A stretch of 64,000 bases of DNA, taken from an uncultured Sterolibacterium sp. (GTDB taxonomy: Bacteria; Pseudomonadota; Gammaproteobacteria; Burkholderiales; Rhodocyclaceae). The notes beneath the pieces are model-generated. The model ran no database searches. It had not been told where the DNA came from and saw only the letters and a list, made by a program, of their open reading frames with translations. Shown here in pieces: positions 8,440 through 18,090 of this stretch (position 1 is its first letter; every line of letters starts with the position of its first letter). The position numbers were made by a program, and so were the translations under genes. The stretch lies in NCBI GenBank assembly GCA_903930535.1, contig CAIYYX010000104.1, forward strand, positions 1-64,000, written 5' to 3'.

Positions 8440-9059
8440 ATGCGGTAGGTGGTCTCAGTCATCAGTTTTGAGGCAAGCCGCATCAGATTTTTCACCGGCG
8501 CGGGGAGTTCATGGGCTCCGAGGCGCATCGCGGTTTGTCCGTGGCTGACTTCATCCTGCCGCATTTGCTCGAGTATTTCCCAGGAGCGGACATCTTTCTC
8601 CGGCAGCCGCGCCTTGTGGCTGTCCAGATGCGCTTCGACTTGGCGCTCGGTCTCGGCGAGAAACCCCAGACTCCATGCGTCGCCGAATTTCCCGGCCACG
8701 ATTCCCATTGCCAGCGCCCCCCCATACAAAAGCGGATTGAGCAGGCTCTTTCGCCCCCCAAGTTCGGCGATACGCCGTTCGGTCCAGGCCAAATGCTCGG
8801 TTTCCTCCCACGCCGCCTGCTCAAGGGCTGTCCTGATCGCCGAATCATGCGAAGTCAGCGCCTGCCCCTGGTACAGCGCCTGGGCGCAGATCTCGCCGCA
8901 GTGATTGACGCGCATCAACGCCGCGGCGTGGTGACGTTCGGCTTCGCTGAGTTCGGCTTCGGGCAGGGTGGCGCCCGGTACGGCGCGCGCCGTCGGCGCC
9001 GGCGCGAACACCGTGCGCAAGGCCTTGTCGAACTCGCTAATCAAGCGGTCAATCGCCAT
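8436..9059 (-). CDS. coq7: Demethoxyubiquinone hydroxylase Coq7
   Basis: Coq7 is a di-iron monooxygenase performing the last hydroxylation of the ubiquinone ring. The 207-residue protein shows the paired ligand motifs of the ferritin-like fold: E56 in HCGEICAQ, the EETEH motif at residues 85-89, and a second E-x-x-H set in EVSHGQ toward the C-terminus. It is the last gene of a probable rppH-CNP1-coq7 operon, starting 15 bp after the CNP1 stop. The 3' end overlaps the convergent OsmC gene. Confidence 0.97.
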   Translation of the reverse strand: MAIDRLISEFDKALRTVFAPAPTARAVPGATLPEAELSEAERHHAAALMRVNHCGEICAQALYQGQALTSHDSAIRTALEQAAWEETEHLAWTERRIAELGGRKSLLNPLLYGGALAMGIVAGKFGDAWSLGFLAETERQVEAHLDSHKARLPEKDVRSWEILEQMRQDEVSHGQTAMRLGAHELPAPVKNLMRLASKLMTETTYRI

Positions 9060-9073
9060 ATGAATACTCCATT

Positions 9074-9571
9074 TTAGAGCGCGCGCCTGTTCTTGCCGAG
9101 CCGCAGCGCCTCTCGGCCCTCCTCCGGATTGGCGATGGGGGTACGGTCAGGGCAGAAATAATCGCTGTAGAGCGCCGCGTGATGACGATTGACAGCCTTG
9201 TTTTCAATTCGCAGCCAGTCCTCGGCCCGGGCCTTCCCCCAAGTGCCATCGCTGCGTCCGGTCGCGTAAAGCTTATACTCGACGGAACTGCAGCGCATGC
9301 CTTCGAAGCTGATGTTTGTCGCCCCGCCTGCCGTCTTCACCACCAGCACGTAGCGGACCACGCCATCCGTGCCGACGCTCAAGCTCGAACCATCGATGAA
9401 AAAATGGTTGCTGGTCGCGGCGCTGACGTAAGCCTCGAGCAGGTTTTCCTGCTTGGGAAACGCCGGTAGGGTGGTTTCGCCCTCAACCCATTTTTCCGGG
9501 GCCCTATAGTAGGGGTCTTCGGCCGCGGCCGTGGCGCAGAGAAAGAGCATTGCGAGCCCGAGTCTTTTCAT
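9074..9571 (-). CDS. CNP1-like family exported protein
   Basis: The 165-residue product begins with a cleavable signal peptide ([17 protein letters not shown], then mature EDPYYR). The rest resembles the CNP1-like family, a periplasmic domain of unknown function common in betaproteobacteria; two cysteines (in MRCSSVEYK and SDYFCPDR) may form a disulfide. It begins 2 bp after the rppH stop and ends 15 bp before coq7, so it is operonic with both. No enzymatic motif is visible and no function is assigned. Confidence 0.85.
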   Translation of the reverse strand: MKRLGLAMLFLCATAAAEDPYYRAPEKWVEGETTLPAFPKQENLLEAYVSAATSNHFFIDGSSLSVGTDGVVRYVLVVKTAGGATNISFEGMRCSSVEYKLYATGRSDGTWGKARAEDWLRIENKAVNRHHAALYSDYFCPDRTPIANPEEGREALRLGKNRRAL

Positions 9572-9573
9572 CT

Positions 9574-10104
9574 TCAGGCGTCCATATCCAGGCCTGAGAG
9601 CGCCGCCCAGTTCGGTCTGCGCTCGGCTGGATGGAACAGCAGATGGCGGGCGAGTTCGGTCAAGGCCTGCTGATAAACGACGCGCTTGAACTCAATCACC
9701 GCTTCCAGCGGCACCCAGTACTCGTTCCAGCGCCAGGCGTCGAACTCCGGGTGGTCGCTGGCCCGCAAACAGACATCGGTATCGCGGCCGATGAGCCGCA
9801 AGAGAAACCAGATCTGCTTCTGACCCCGGTAAGTGTTTCGCCACTCCCGGCGGATCCAGTGTTTGGGCACATCGTAGCGCAGCCAGTCGCGGGTGCGGCC
9901 GAGGATCTCGACATGGGACGGCAACAGGCCGACTTCCTCATAGAGTTCGCGGTACATCGCCTGTTCCGGCGTCTCGCCCTTGTCTATGCCTCCCTGGGGA
10001 AACTGCCAGGAGTGCTCCCGGATGCGCTTCCCCCAGAAGACTTCGTTGTGGCTATTGACCAGGACGATGCCGACGTTCGGGCGATAGCCTTCACGGTCAA
10101 GCAT
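9574..10104 (-). CDS. rppH: RNA pyrophosphohydrolase RppH
   Basis: RppH removes pyrophosphate from the 5' end of mRNAs, triggering RNase E-dependent decay. The 176-residue Nudix protein has the full Nudix box at residues 38-60 (GGIDKGE, then RELYEEVGL) and the family start [15 protein letters not shown]. Length is normal. It is the first gene of an operon with the CNP1-like protein and coq7, and is divergent from proS across 172 bp. Confidence 0.97.
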   Translation of the reverse strand: MLDREGYRPNVGIVLVNSHNEVFWGKRIREHSWQFPQGGIDKGETPEQAMYRELYEEVGLLPSHVEILGRTRDWLRYDVPKHWIRREWRNTYRGQKQIWFLLRLIGRDTDVCLRASDHPEFDAWRWNEYWVPLEAVIEFKRVVYQQALTELARHLLFHPAERRPNWAALSGLDMDA

Positions 10105-10276
10105 AATGCAACCTTCAATTCTTCAATTGGACTGTCTGCATTTTTTCACAGTTTGGCCGCTAAGAGAAGGATGGCATACCTCCGACGGAGATTCTTGCCC
10201 GGCGCTTGCCCCGCGTTTGCCCGCATTTACCTAATGCGCGCGGTAGAATCCGCCTTTTGCTTTTCCGGATTACCCC

Positions 10277-11989
10277 ATGCGCGCCAGTCAATTCTTCATC
10301 TCCACCCTCAAGGAAGCTCCATCGGATGCCGAAATCGTCAGCCATCAGCTGATGCTGCGCGCAGGCCTCATCCGCCGCCTAGCCGGAGGGATTTACACCT
10401 GGATGCCGCTGGGCCTGCGCGTGCTGCGCAAGGTGGAAGCGATCGTGCGCGAGGAGATGAACCGCGCCGGCGCGATCGAGTTATTGATGCCCGCTGTGCA
10501 GCCGGCCGAGCTTTGGCAGGAATCCGGGCGCTGGGAACAATACGGCCCTGAGCTCTTGCGCTTCAAGGACAGACATCAGCGCGATTTTGTCGTCGGCCCG
10601 ACCCATGAGGAGGTCATCACCGACGTGGTCAAGCGCGACATCAGGAGCTATCGCCAACTGCCGCGCCACTTCTACCAGATCCAGACCAAGTTCCGCGACG
10701 AGATCAGGCCGCGCTTCGGCGTCATGCGCGGGCGAGAGTTCCTGATGAAGGACGGCTACTCCTTTCACGCCAGCTTCGAGGACTTAAAGCGCGAATACGG
10801 CAATATGTTCGAGACCTACACGCGGATTTTCACCCGACTGGGCCTTTCCTTCCGCGCCGTGGCCGCCGACCCCGGCTCCATCGGCGGCACAGGCTCGCAT
10901 GAGTTTCACGTACTGGCGGACTCGGGCGAAGACGCTATCGCCTTCTGCCCGGCTTCGGACTATGCCGCCAACGTCGAACTGGCCGAAGCCGTGGCACCGG
11001 CCCAGCCGCGGCAGGCTCCAACAAAGGCCATGCAGGAAGTGGCGACGCCGGGCAAGATCAAGTGTGCGGACGTGGCAGAGTTTCTCGGCACAGGCATAGA
11101 GAGCATGGTCAAGGCCATCGCCATCATGCGCGAGGCGGAGGCGAATCCTTTCGCCCTCATCCTGCTCCGCGGCGACCATGACCTGAACGAGATCAAGGCG
11201 CAAAAAATCGTCGGCCGTTTCCGTTTCGCCGCCGATGCCGAGATCGAGCAGCACCTGGGCTGCCGCCCGGGCTACATCGGCCCGATCGGAACAGACAATG
11301 TCGCCATCTTCACCGACCGCACCGTCGCCCTCATGAGCGACTTTGTCTGCGGCGCCAACAAGCCCGGTTTCCATCTCACCGGCGTAAACTTTGCCCGCGA
11401 CCTGCCCGAGGTGGCCAACGTCGCCGATTTCCGCAACGTCGTCGCCGGCGACCCCTCTCCCGATGGCAAGGGCCGCCTGGAACTCTGTCGCGGCATCGAG
11501 GTCGGACATATATTCCAGTTGCGCACGAAGTATTCGGAAGCCCTGAAATGCAGCTTCCTGAACGAGGAGGGCCAGCCCCAGATCATGGAAATGGGTTGTT
11601 ACGGCATAGGCGTCTCGCGCATCGTCGGCGCCGCCATCGAACAGGGGCATGACGCTCGCGGCATCGTCTTCCCGCGCGCCATCGCCCCTTTCGAAATCGT
11701 CATCGTCCCGGTCGGCTTCGGCAAGTGTGTCGCCGTGCGCGAGGAAGCCAAGCGGATCTACGACGAACTCAGCGCAGCGGGCATGGACGTCATTCTCGAT
11801 GACCGCGACGAGCGCCCCGGAGTGATGTTCGCCGACTGGGAACTCACAGGCATCCCGCACCGCGTGGTGATCGGCGAACGTGGTCTGAAGGAGGGCATGG
11901 CCGAATACCAGAGCCGCACCGAGACCGAGGCGGTGAAGGTGCCCTTGAGCAAAATCGTCGCCTTCGCCCAACTGAAAGTATGCGGCTGA
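10277..11989 (+). CDS. proS: Prolyl-tRNA synthetase
   Basis: ProRS charges tRNA-Pro. The 570-residue protein is the bacterial type, with the editing (INS) domain inserted between class II motifs 2 and 3: motif 2 region [21 protein letters not shown] is interrupted here for brevity by FRDEIRPR and GREFLMKD, the editing insert spans about residues 225-405, and motif 3 and the anticodon domain fill the C-terminus. The start ATG at 10277 gives the conserved [14 protein letters not shown]-terminus. The 3' end overlaps the lytic transglycosylase gene by 10 bp. Confidence 0.98.
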   Translation: MRASQFFISTLKEAPSDAEIVSHQLMLRAGLIRRLAGGIYTWMPLGLRVLRKVEAIVREEMNRAGAIELLMPAVQPAELWQESGRWEQYGPELLRFKDRHQRDFVVGPTHEEVITDVVKRDIRSYRQLPRHFYQIQTKFRDEIRPRFGVMRGREFLMKDGYSFHASFEDLKREYGNMFETYTRIFTRLGLSFRAVAADPGSIGGTGSHEFHVLADSGEDAIAFCPASDYAANVELAEAVAPAQPRQAPTKAMQEVATPGKIKCADVAEFLGTGIESMVKAIAIMREAEANPFALILLRGDHDLNEIKAQKIVGRFRFAADAEIEQHLGCRPGYIGPIGTDNVAIFTDRTVALMSDFVCGANKPGFHLTGVNFARDLPEVANVADFRNVVAGDPSPDGKGRLELCRGIEVGHIFQLRTKYSEALKCSFLNEEGQPQIMEMGCYGIGVSRIVGAAIEQGHDARGIVFPRAIAPFEIVIVPVGFGKCVAVREEAKRIYDELSAAGMDVILDDRDERPGVMFADWELTGIPHRVVIGERGLKEGMAEYQSRTETEAVKVPLSKIVAFAQLKVCG

Positions 11990-12597
11990 GCGGAACACTG
12001 CTGGCATTTGCCGTCGCGCTGGGGCTGGCAGGCCAAGCTCAAGCAGGCGCGCAGACTTACGAGCCACTGGCCGCCAGCGTCCAGGCGGCGCTCCATGCCG
12101 CCGTTTCCGACCGCGCCGCACCCGAGCCGGAATTTTCCAGCCCTGCCGAGAAGCAGAGCTGGCTGGATGAAATGTCGCAACGCCTCGCCAAACGCATACC
12201 CGACCGCGCCGCCCGCCTGGAACTCGTCAAGACCGTGTATTACGAGGCCAAGCGCGCCGGCCTTGATCCCCAGCTCGTTCTCGGGCTGATCCAGGTGGAG
12301 AGCGGCTTCCGCAAGTACGCCGTGTCGGCGGCCGGGGCACGCGGCTACATGCAGGTAATGCCCTTCTGGGTCAAGCTGATCGGTCAGAAGGACAACGATC
12401 TATTCCACCTGCGCATCAACTTGCGCTTCGGCTGCACAATATTGCGCCACTATCTCGACATCGAGCACGGCGACCTTTACCGCGCGCTCGGCCGCTACAA
12501 CGGCAGCCTAGGTCAGGCGGCTTATCCCAACCAGGTGCGCAGCGCCTGGGAACGGCAGTGGCATTGGGGGCCGAGGGATACCCAGGCAATACGATGA
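11980..12597 (+). CDS. Lytic transglycosylase, SLT domain
   Basis: The 205-residue protein has a signal peptide (cleavage near residue 22, after QAQA) and a soluble lytic transglycosylase domain that would cleave glycan strands of peptidoglycan to anhydro-muropeptides. The catalytic glutamate is E107 in LIQVESGF, followed by the [10 protein letters not shown] motif; the later RYNGS motif is also present. It starts within the last codons of proS, suggesting translational coupling. Its product feeds the same recycling route as AnmK encoded at 2.8 kb. Confidence 0.94.
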   Translation: MRLSGTLLAFAVALGLAGQAQAGAQTYEPLAASVQAALHAAVSDRAAPEPEFSSPAEKQSWLDEMSQRLAKRIPDRAARLELVKTVYYEAKRAGLDPQLVLGLIQVESGFRKYAVSAAGARGYMQVMPFWVKLIGQKDNDLFHLRINLRFGCTILRHYLDIEHGDLYRALGRYNGSLGQAAYPNQVRSAWERQWHWGPRDTQAIR

Positions 12598-12606
12598 AGG
12601 ATCTGG

Positions 12607-12632
12607 CATTGCCGGGGCGAGACCCGGCAATG
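12607..12632. terminator. Hairpin between convergent transglycosylase and ffh genes
   Basis: A perfect 10-bp stem (CATTGCCGGG / CCCGGCAATG) with a 6-nt loop lies between the two convergent stop codons. There is no U tract. It may be a bidirectional terminator or a short palindromic repeat. Confidence 0.5.
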
Positions 12633-12641
12633 ACAAACCCC

Positions 12642-13997
12642 TCACCGCATCCCCGGCATCATGCCCTTCATGCCGCGCATCAGTTTCTGCATGCCGCCCT
12701 TGGAGAACTGCTTCATCATCTTCTGCGTCTGCTCGAACTGGGCGAGCAGCCGATTGACCTCCTGCACCTGAACGCCGGCGCCGGTGGCGATACGGCGCTT
12801 GCGGGTGGCCTTCAAGATCTCGGGCTTGGCGCGCTCTTCTCGCGTCATGGAGTTGATGATGCCCTCGATGCGGCGTATGGACTTGTCCTCGACCGCGCCG
12901 CCCGCCTGGGCGGCGGCCTGTGCGAACTGCGCCGGCAGCTTGTCGAGCATGCCGGATAAACCGCCCATCTTGCGCATCTGGCTGATCTGTTCCTTGAAGT
13001 CATTCAGGTCGAAGCCCTTGCCCGCCTTCATCTTCTGCGCGAATGCCTGCGCCTTGTCCTGATCGAGACCGCGCTGCGCATCCTCGACCAGGCCGAGGAT
13101 GTCGCCCATGCCGAGAATGCGCGAGGCCATGCGTTCGGGATGGAACTCCTCCAGGCCGGAGAGCTTTTCCCCTATGCCGGCAAACTTCAGCGGCTTACCC
13201 GTGACATGACGCACCGACAGCGCCGCCCCACCCCGGGCGTCGCCGTCGAGCTTGGTGAGGATGATGCCGGTCAAGGGCAGCGCCTCGTTGAAAGCCTTGG
13301 CTGTGTTGACCGCATCCTGGCCCTGCATCGCATCGACCACGAACAGCGACTCGATCGGCTTTAAGAGCTCAGAGAGTTCCCTGAGTTCGGCCATCATGGC
13401 GGCGTCTATGGCCAAGCGCCCGGCGGTATCGACGAACAGCACATCGTAGTAGTGCTTCCTGGCGTAATCGAGAGCCGCAGCCGCGATGTCCCTGGGCTTG
13501 TCTCCTGCTGCGGAGGGAAAGAAGTCGATGCCGGCCTGGGCGGATATAGTCTTCAACTGCTCGATGGCAGCCGGGCGGTAGACGTCGCACGACACCGTCA
13601 AGACCTTCTTTTTCTGCCTCTCCTTGAGCCACTTGCCGAGCTTGGCCGTGGTGGTGGTCTTGCCCGCACCCTGCAGGCCGGACATCAGGATCACTGCGGG
13701 CGGCTGGGTCGCCAGATTAAGGCCGACATTGGAACCGCCCATGAGTTCGGTCAACTCGCGATGCACCACGCCGACCAGAGCCTGGCCGGGGGTGAGCGAA
13801 GCCATGACCTCCTGGCCGAGCGCCTTCTCCTTCACCCGGGCGATGAAGTCCTTGATCACCGGCAGGGCAACGTCGGCTTCGAGCAAGGCCATGCGCACTT
13901 CGCGCAGCATTTCTGAGATGTTGTCTTCGGTCAGGCGCGCCTGACCGCGCAGGGTCTTGACGGCTCTGGCGAGGCGCTGGGTAAGGTTGTCGAGCAT
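12642..13997 (-). CDS. ffh: Signal recognition particle protein Ffh
   Basis: Ffh is the SRP54 GTPase that binds 4.5S RNA and signal sequences to target inner-membrane proteins. The 451-residue protein shows the N domain, the G domain with GLQGAGKTTTTAKLG, DTAGRL and TKLDGDARGG, and a C-terminal Met-rich M domain ending in GGMQKLMRGMKGMMPGMR. Length and domain order are standard. It is divergent from the ypjD-like gene with only 30 bp between starts. Confidence 0.98.
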   Translation of the reverse strand: MLDNLTQRLARAVKTLRGQARLTEDNISEMLREVRMALLEADVALPVIKDFIARVKEKALGQEVMASLTPGQALVGVVHRELTELMGGSNVGLNLATQPPAVILMSGLQGAGKTTTTAKLGKWLKERQKKKVLTVSCDVYRPAAIEQLKTISAQAGIDFFPSAAGDKPRDIAAAALDYARKHYYDVLFVDTAGRLAIDAAMMAELRELSELLKPIESLFVVDAMQGQDAVNTAKAFNEALPLTGIILTKLDGDARGGAALSVRHVTGKPLKFAGIGEKLSGLEEFHPERMASRILGMGDILGLVEDAQRGLDQDKAQAFAQKMKAGKGFDLNDFKEQISQMRKMGGLSGMLDKLPAQFAQAAAQAGGAVEDKSIRRIEGIINSMTREERAKPEILKATRKRRIATGAGVQVQEVNRLLAQFEQTQKMMKQFSKGGMQKLMRGMKGMMPGMR

Positions 13998-14027
13998 GGC
14001 TATATTTGAATGAGGTAGACTGCAGGA

Positions 14028-14885
14028 ATGTCCGAGATTCTACTGCATCCCATGCTCATGCATTTTCTCGCAGCCGCGCTCTATGCCTGGCTGGCAATCC
14101 ATTTCTGGCGTACCCGCTGGAGCGGCGCGGCGCAGATGAAGCCGCAGGTGCCGCAATTGAGCGGTTTATTGCGCTGGGAGAGGATCGTGCTTTTCGGCGC
14201 CCTGACGATCCAGGGCATCACGCTCTCCCAGGAAGTATTCGCCACCGGCGGCATGCGCTTTGGTTTCTCTCTGGCGCTGTCAATGACGCTTTGGCTGGCA
14301 ATTGCCCTTTACTGGGTCGAGAGTTTCTACGCCCGCATGGAAGGTTTGCAGATGCTCGGCCTGCCGCTGGCAGCCGTCTGCGTCCTGCTGCCGGCACTGC
14401 TGCCCGGCCAACCGCTGCACGTAAAAACAGACTCCCTGCTTTTTCGCATCCACTTCCTGATAGCCATGCTGGCCTACAGCCTGTTCACCCTGGCCGCACT
14501 TCACGCCTTGCTGATGGCGGTGGCGGAAAAAAGATTGCACAAGGGCCGCCTGTCGCCGCTGCTTTCCGGGTTGCCGCCCCTCATGACCATGGAGGCGCTG
14601 CTGTTCCGCCTGATCCACATCGGCTTCCTGCTATTGACGCTGACGGTGGTTTCCGGCGTGTTTTTCTCGGAGGCGCTGTTTGGCAAGGTGCTTTCCTTCG
14701 ATCATAAGACGGTGTTCGGGTTGATCTCCTGGCTGATCTTCGCCGCGCTTTTGCTCGGGCGCCACCTGCGCGGCTGGCGCGGCCGGGTGGCGCTGCGCTG
14801 GACTCTGGCCGGCTTCGCCGCCTTGATGCTGGCCTATGTCGGCAGCCGCTTCGTGATCGAGGTCATTCTCGGCCGCGCTTCTTGA
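14028..14885 (+). CDS. Inner-membrane cytochrome c assembly-type protein (YpjD/CcsA-like)
   Basis: The 285-residue protein is almost entirely hydrophobic with about eight predicted membrane helices, matching the CcsA/HemX-like 'cytochrome C assembly protein' family represented by YpjD, usually divergent from ffh as here. Conserved membrane histidines (for example in LMHFLAAALYAWLAIHFW, and HFLIAMLAYSLFTLAALHA split across two helices) could bind haem. A direct role in cytochrome maturation is not established for YpjD; its conserved neighbourhood with ffh and a CorC-like gene suggests an envelope role. Confidence 0.88.
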   Translation: MSEILLHPMLMHFLAAALYAWLAIHFWRTRWSGAAQMKPQVPQLSGLLRWERIVLFGALTIQGITLSQEVFATGGMRFGFSLALSMTLWLAIALYWVESFYARMEGLQMLGLPLAAVCVLLPALLPGQPLHVKTDSLLFRIHFLIAMLAYSLFTLAALHALLMAVAEKRLHKGRLSPLLSGLPPLMTMEALLFRLIHIGFLLLTLTVVSGVFFSEALFGKVLSFDHKTVFGLISWLIFAALLLGRHLRGWRGRVALRWTLAGFAALMLAYVGSRFVIEVILGRAS

Positions 14886-14900
14886 ACTCTGCTTGATCGG

Positions 14901-14929
14901 TTGACAAGCGGGGGGGCCGCCCCGATACT
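14901..14929 (+). promoter_or_regulatory. Predicted promoter of the CorC-like gene
   Basis: A perfect TTGACA (14901-14906) and a GATACT (14924-14929) are spaced by 17 bp, about 30 bp before the proposed TTG start at 14960. The spacer is GC-rich. Confidence 0.55.
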
Positions 14930-14959
14930 CGTTTCATCATATCGTTCGCATAATCCCGC

Positions 14960-16246
14960 TTGGAAGACACCCCCTTATCGGCCCAACTCGCCGCGCTGAT
15001 CATCCTGCTGGTCATTTCCGGTTTTTTTGCCTTGGCGGAGACGGCCATGATGGCCGCCAATCGCTACCGCCTGCGCGCATCTGCCCAGTCCGGCCAGCAC
15101 GGCGCAAAACTGGCGCTGGCCCTGCTGTCCAAGACCAACAAGCTGCTCGGCATCATCCTGCTGTTCAACACGCTGACCAACGCCGCCGCCGCGACCCTGG
15201 CCGGTCTCATCACGGTCCAGATGTTCGGCGAGGAGAAATGGGCGCTCGGCGCAGGAACCCTGGTCATCACCTTTCTCATCCTGGTGTTTTCGGAAATCAC
15301 CCCGAAGGTAATCGGAGCCACCTATGCCGACAGGCTGGCTGTAGGCGTCAGCTACGTTCTGACACCTCTGCTCCGACTGTTCAATCCGGTGATCAGCATC
15401 GTCAATCTGTTTGTCACCGCCATGCTCAAATTGCTGCGGCTGAAAACCGGGGCAAGCCACGAAGCGCAGCAACTATCCCCCGAGGAACTGCGTGCGCTGG
15501 TGCTGGAGGCCAGCCATTTCATCCCGCACCAGCACCAGGAGATGCTGCTCAACCTGCTTGATCTCGAACATGTCAGCGTCGAGGACATCATGAAACCGCG
15601 CGGCGAGATCGAGGCCATCGACATCAGCGCGCCGATAGGGGAAATCCGCGAACAGCTCGGAACCAGTTTCCATAGGCGGTTGCCCGTTTATGACGGCGAT
15701 CCCAGCAATATCCTGGGCATATTGCTGCAGCGTAGGCTGGTTTCCAGTGCTCTCGCCGACGATTTGACCGTGGAGAATCTGCGCGAACATCTTGCCGAAC
15801 CCTACTTCATCCCTGCTGCAACGCCAATCTACGCGCAGTTGCAATTTTTCAAGGAAAACCGGCAGCGCCTTGGCCTCGTGGTCGATGAGTATGGCGAGAT
15901 CGAGGGCCTGGTGACGCTGGAAGACATCATCGAGGAAATCATCGGCAAGTTCACCACCAGCGTGCCGGGCGGAACAGCCGAACTGGCATGGGCAGAGACG
16001 GATGGCGAGCAGAGCGTGCTGGTCGAGGGCGGACGCAACCTGCGCGAGCTCAATCGTGCGCTGGCCCTGGATTTTCCGCTTGATGGCCCGAAGACGCTCA
16101 ACGGACTGATACTCGAACATCTGCAGGACATCCCGGAATCCGGCCTCAGCGTCAAGATAGCCGGCGTGGCCATGGAAATCGTCCAGACCCAGGATAGACG
16201 CATCCGCATGGTACGGATCTTCCGGCCGAATGATATCGCCGGCTAA
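14960..16246 (+). CDS. HlyC/CorC family membrane protein (DUF21-CBS-CorC_HlyC)
   Basis: The 428-residue protein has an N-terminal DUF21 membrane domain (about residues 8-180), a central pair of CBS domains (about 195-335, including RRLPVYDGDPSNILGIL and LVVDEYGEIEGLVTLED) and a C-terminal CorC_HlyC domain. Family members are implicated in magnesium or cobalt handling. The start is a TTG at 14960, which gives a suitable N-terminus just before the first helix; no ATG is available in the right place. It follows the YpjD-like gene by 74 bp with its own promoter. Confidence 0.92.
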   Translation: MEDTPLSAQLAALIILLVISGFFALAETAMMAANRYRLRASAQSGQHGAKLALALLSKTNKLLGIILLFNTLTNAAAATLAGLITVQMFGEEKWALGAGTLVITFLILVFSEITPKVIGATYADRLAVGVSYVLTPLLRLFNPVISIVNLFVTAMLKLLRLKTGASHEAQQLSPEELRALVLEASHFIPHQHQEMLLNLLDLEHVSVEDIMKPRGEIEAIDISAPIGEIREQLGTSFHRRLPVYDGDPSNILGILLQRRLVSSALADDLTVENLREHLAEPYFIPAATPIYAQLQFFKENRQRLGLVVDEYGEIEGLVTLEDIIEEIIGKFTTSVPGGTAELAWAETDGEQSVLVEGGRNLRELNRALALDFPLDGPKTLNGLILEHLQDIPESGLSVKIAGVAMEIVQTQDRRIRMVRIFRPNDIAG

Positions 16247-16354
16247 TCATCACTAAGCGCCGCAGCCTTCTTTACAAAGCAGCGATTGCGGGGCATTATC
16301 GAATGGCAATAAATAACCGCATAATATGCATTTTGACTTGAACGACAGAGGCCG

Positions 16355-18067
16355 ATGGCAGCGACTTTGCAGACCACACTGAACGGGCTGGCACGCGCCA
16401 TGGTGCAGCAGGGGCGTCTCAAGGAACATGAGGCGGAGTCCCTGGCCAACCAGGCAGAATCGACCAGCAGCGGTTTCGTTGGCCTGCTGATTTCCAGCGG
16501 TCGCATGAATCCGCTCGAGATAGCCAGCTTCGCCTCGGAGACCTTCGGCTATCCCCTGCTCGACATTGCTGCCTTCGAAGTCGATCAGGTGCCGCGCGAC
16601 GCCATAGACCGCAAGCTGATGCAGGCGCATCAAGTGGTCGCACTGCTGCGCCGGGGCAACCGCATCACCGTGGCTCTGGCCGACCCCACCAACCTGCGCG
16701 CACTCGACGAGATACGATTCCAGACAGGCTTGGTCGTGGATCCCGTGGTGGTCGAAGGTGACAAGCTGGCTGCGCTGGTCGGCCGACTGGTAGAGGCGCC
16801 AGCGACCACTCTCAAGGAGTTCACCGACGAGGATCTCGGCCTGGAATTCGAGGATGAGGAGGCGAAGGAGGCGGCCCTCAAGGCCGAGAGCGTCGAAGTA
16901 GACGACGCCCCGGTGGTCAAATTCATCCAGAAGATACTCCACGACGCCATTGCCGAAGGCGCATCCGATGTGCATTTCGAACCCTACGAAAAGTATTACC
17001 GCATCCGCTACCGCACCGATGGCGTCCTGCGCGAAATCGCCCAGCCTCCCTTGATCATCAAGGAGAAAATAGCCTCGCGCATCAAAGTGATCTCCCGCCT
17101 GGACATTTCCGAGAAACGGGTGCCCCAGGATGGCCGCATGAAACTGGTGCTATCGAAGAGCAAGGCGATAGACTTTCGCGTGTCCACCCTACCGACGCTT
17201 TATGGCGAGAAAATTGTCATGCGCATCCTGGACCCGTCCTCGGCCATGTTGGGGATCGAGGCTCTGGGCTACGAACCTGAGCAGAAGGCCGCCATGCTCT
17301 CTGCCATCAATCGTCCTTACGGCATGGTACTGGTGACGGGTCCGACCGGCAGCGGCAAGACGGTGTCCCTTTATACCTGCCTGAACCTGCTCAACAAGCC
17401 CGGCGTGAATATCTCGACGGCGGAAGATCCGGCGGAAATAAACATGCCCGGCATCAACCAGGTCAACATCAATGAAAAGGCCGGACTGTCCTTCGCCGCC
17501 GCGCTCAAGTCCTTCCTGCGTCAGGATCCGGACATCATCATGGTGGGGGAAATCCGCGACCTGGAAACTGCCGAGATTTCCATCAAGGCCGCTCAGACCG
17601 GCCATCTGGTATTATCTACCGTGCATACTAACGACGCCCCCGCGACGCTCTCGCGGTTGCTGAACATGGGGATAGCGGCTTTCAACATTGCTTCGAGCGT
17701 CATTCTCATCACCGCGCAGCGGCTTGCCCGCCGTCTGTGCACTTGCAAGAAGCCTCTTGCCATCCCGATGGAGGCGCTGCTTCAGGCCGGATTCACCGAG
17801 GAGGATTTCGACGGCAGTTGGCAACTCTATGGCCCCGGCGGCTGCGATCGCTGCAAAGGTAGCGGCTACAAGGGCCGTGTCGGCATCTACCAGGTCATGC
17901 CGATTTCCGAAGAGATCGGCCGTCTCATCATGACCGGGGGCAACGCCATAGACATCGCCGACCAGGCACGGAGCGAAGGCGTCAGGGACCTGCGCCAGTC
18001 AGGCCTGCGCAAGGTGAAGCAGGGCGTCACCTCGTTGGAAGAAGTGCTTGCCTCGACGAATGATTGA
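16355..18067 (+). CDS. pilB: Type IV pilus assembly ATPase PilB
   Basis: PilB is the hexameric cytoplasmic ATPase that drives pilus extension. The 570-residue protein has the N-terminal MshEN/T2SSE_N domain, the Walker A motif GPTGSGKT at 329-336, the Asp box and Walker B region (around DPDIIMVGEIRD), and a zinc-binding tetracysteine set near the C-terminus (CTCKK and CDRCKGSGYKG). It is first in a pilB-pilC-pilD block. A 108-bp gap with A/T-rich patches separates it from the CorC-like gene. Major pilin is not in the window. Confidence 0.98.
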   Translation: MAATLQTTLNGLARAMVQQGRLKEHEAESLANQAESTSSGFVGLLISSGRMNPLEIASFASETFGYPLLDIAAFEVDQVPRDAIDRKLMQAHQVVALLRRGNRITVALADPTNLRALDEIRFQTGLVVDPVVVEGDKLAALVGRLVEAPATTLKEFTDEDLGLEFEDEEAKEAALKAESVEVDDAPVVKFIQKILHDAIAEGASDVHFEPYEKYYRIRYRTDGVLREIAQPPLIIKEKIASRIKVISRLDISEKRVPQDGRMKLVLSKSKAIDFRVSTLPTLYGEKIVMRILDPSSAMLGIEALGYEPEQKAAMLSAINRPYGMVLVTGPTGSGKTVSLYTCLNLLNKPGVNISTAEDPAEINMPGINQVNINEKAGLSFAAALKSFLRQDPDIIMVGEIRDLETAEISIKAAQTGHLVLSTVHTNDAPATLSRLLNMGIAAFNIASSVILITAQRLARRLCTCKKPLAIPMEALLQAGFTEEDFDGSWQLYGPGGCDRCKGSGYKGRVGIYQVMPISEEIGRLIMTGGNAIDIADQARSEGVRDLRQSGLRKVKQGVTSLEEVLASTND

Positions 18068-18090
18068 GGCTCATAGGGGAATCCGTCAAT

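Noticed and set aside
10784-12121. A 445-codon open frame on the minus strand across proS
   Set aside because: It lies entirely antisense to proS, which has clear family motifs. Long antisense frames arise from high G+C third positions; the sequence shows no recognisable domain.
12607-12632. Copy of the dispersed repeat family A/B/C
   Set aside because: The hairpin CATTGCCGGG/CCCGGCAATG shares only G/C richness with those copies, not their sequence order.
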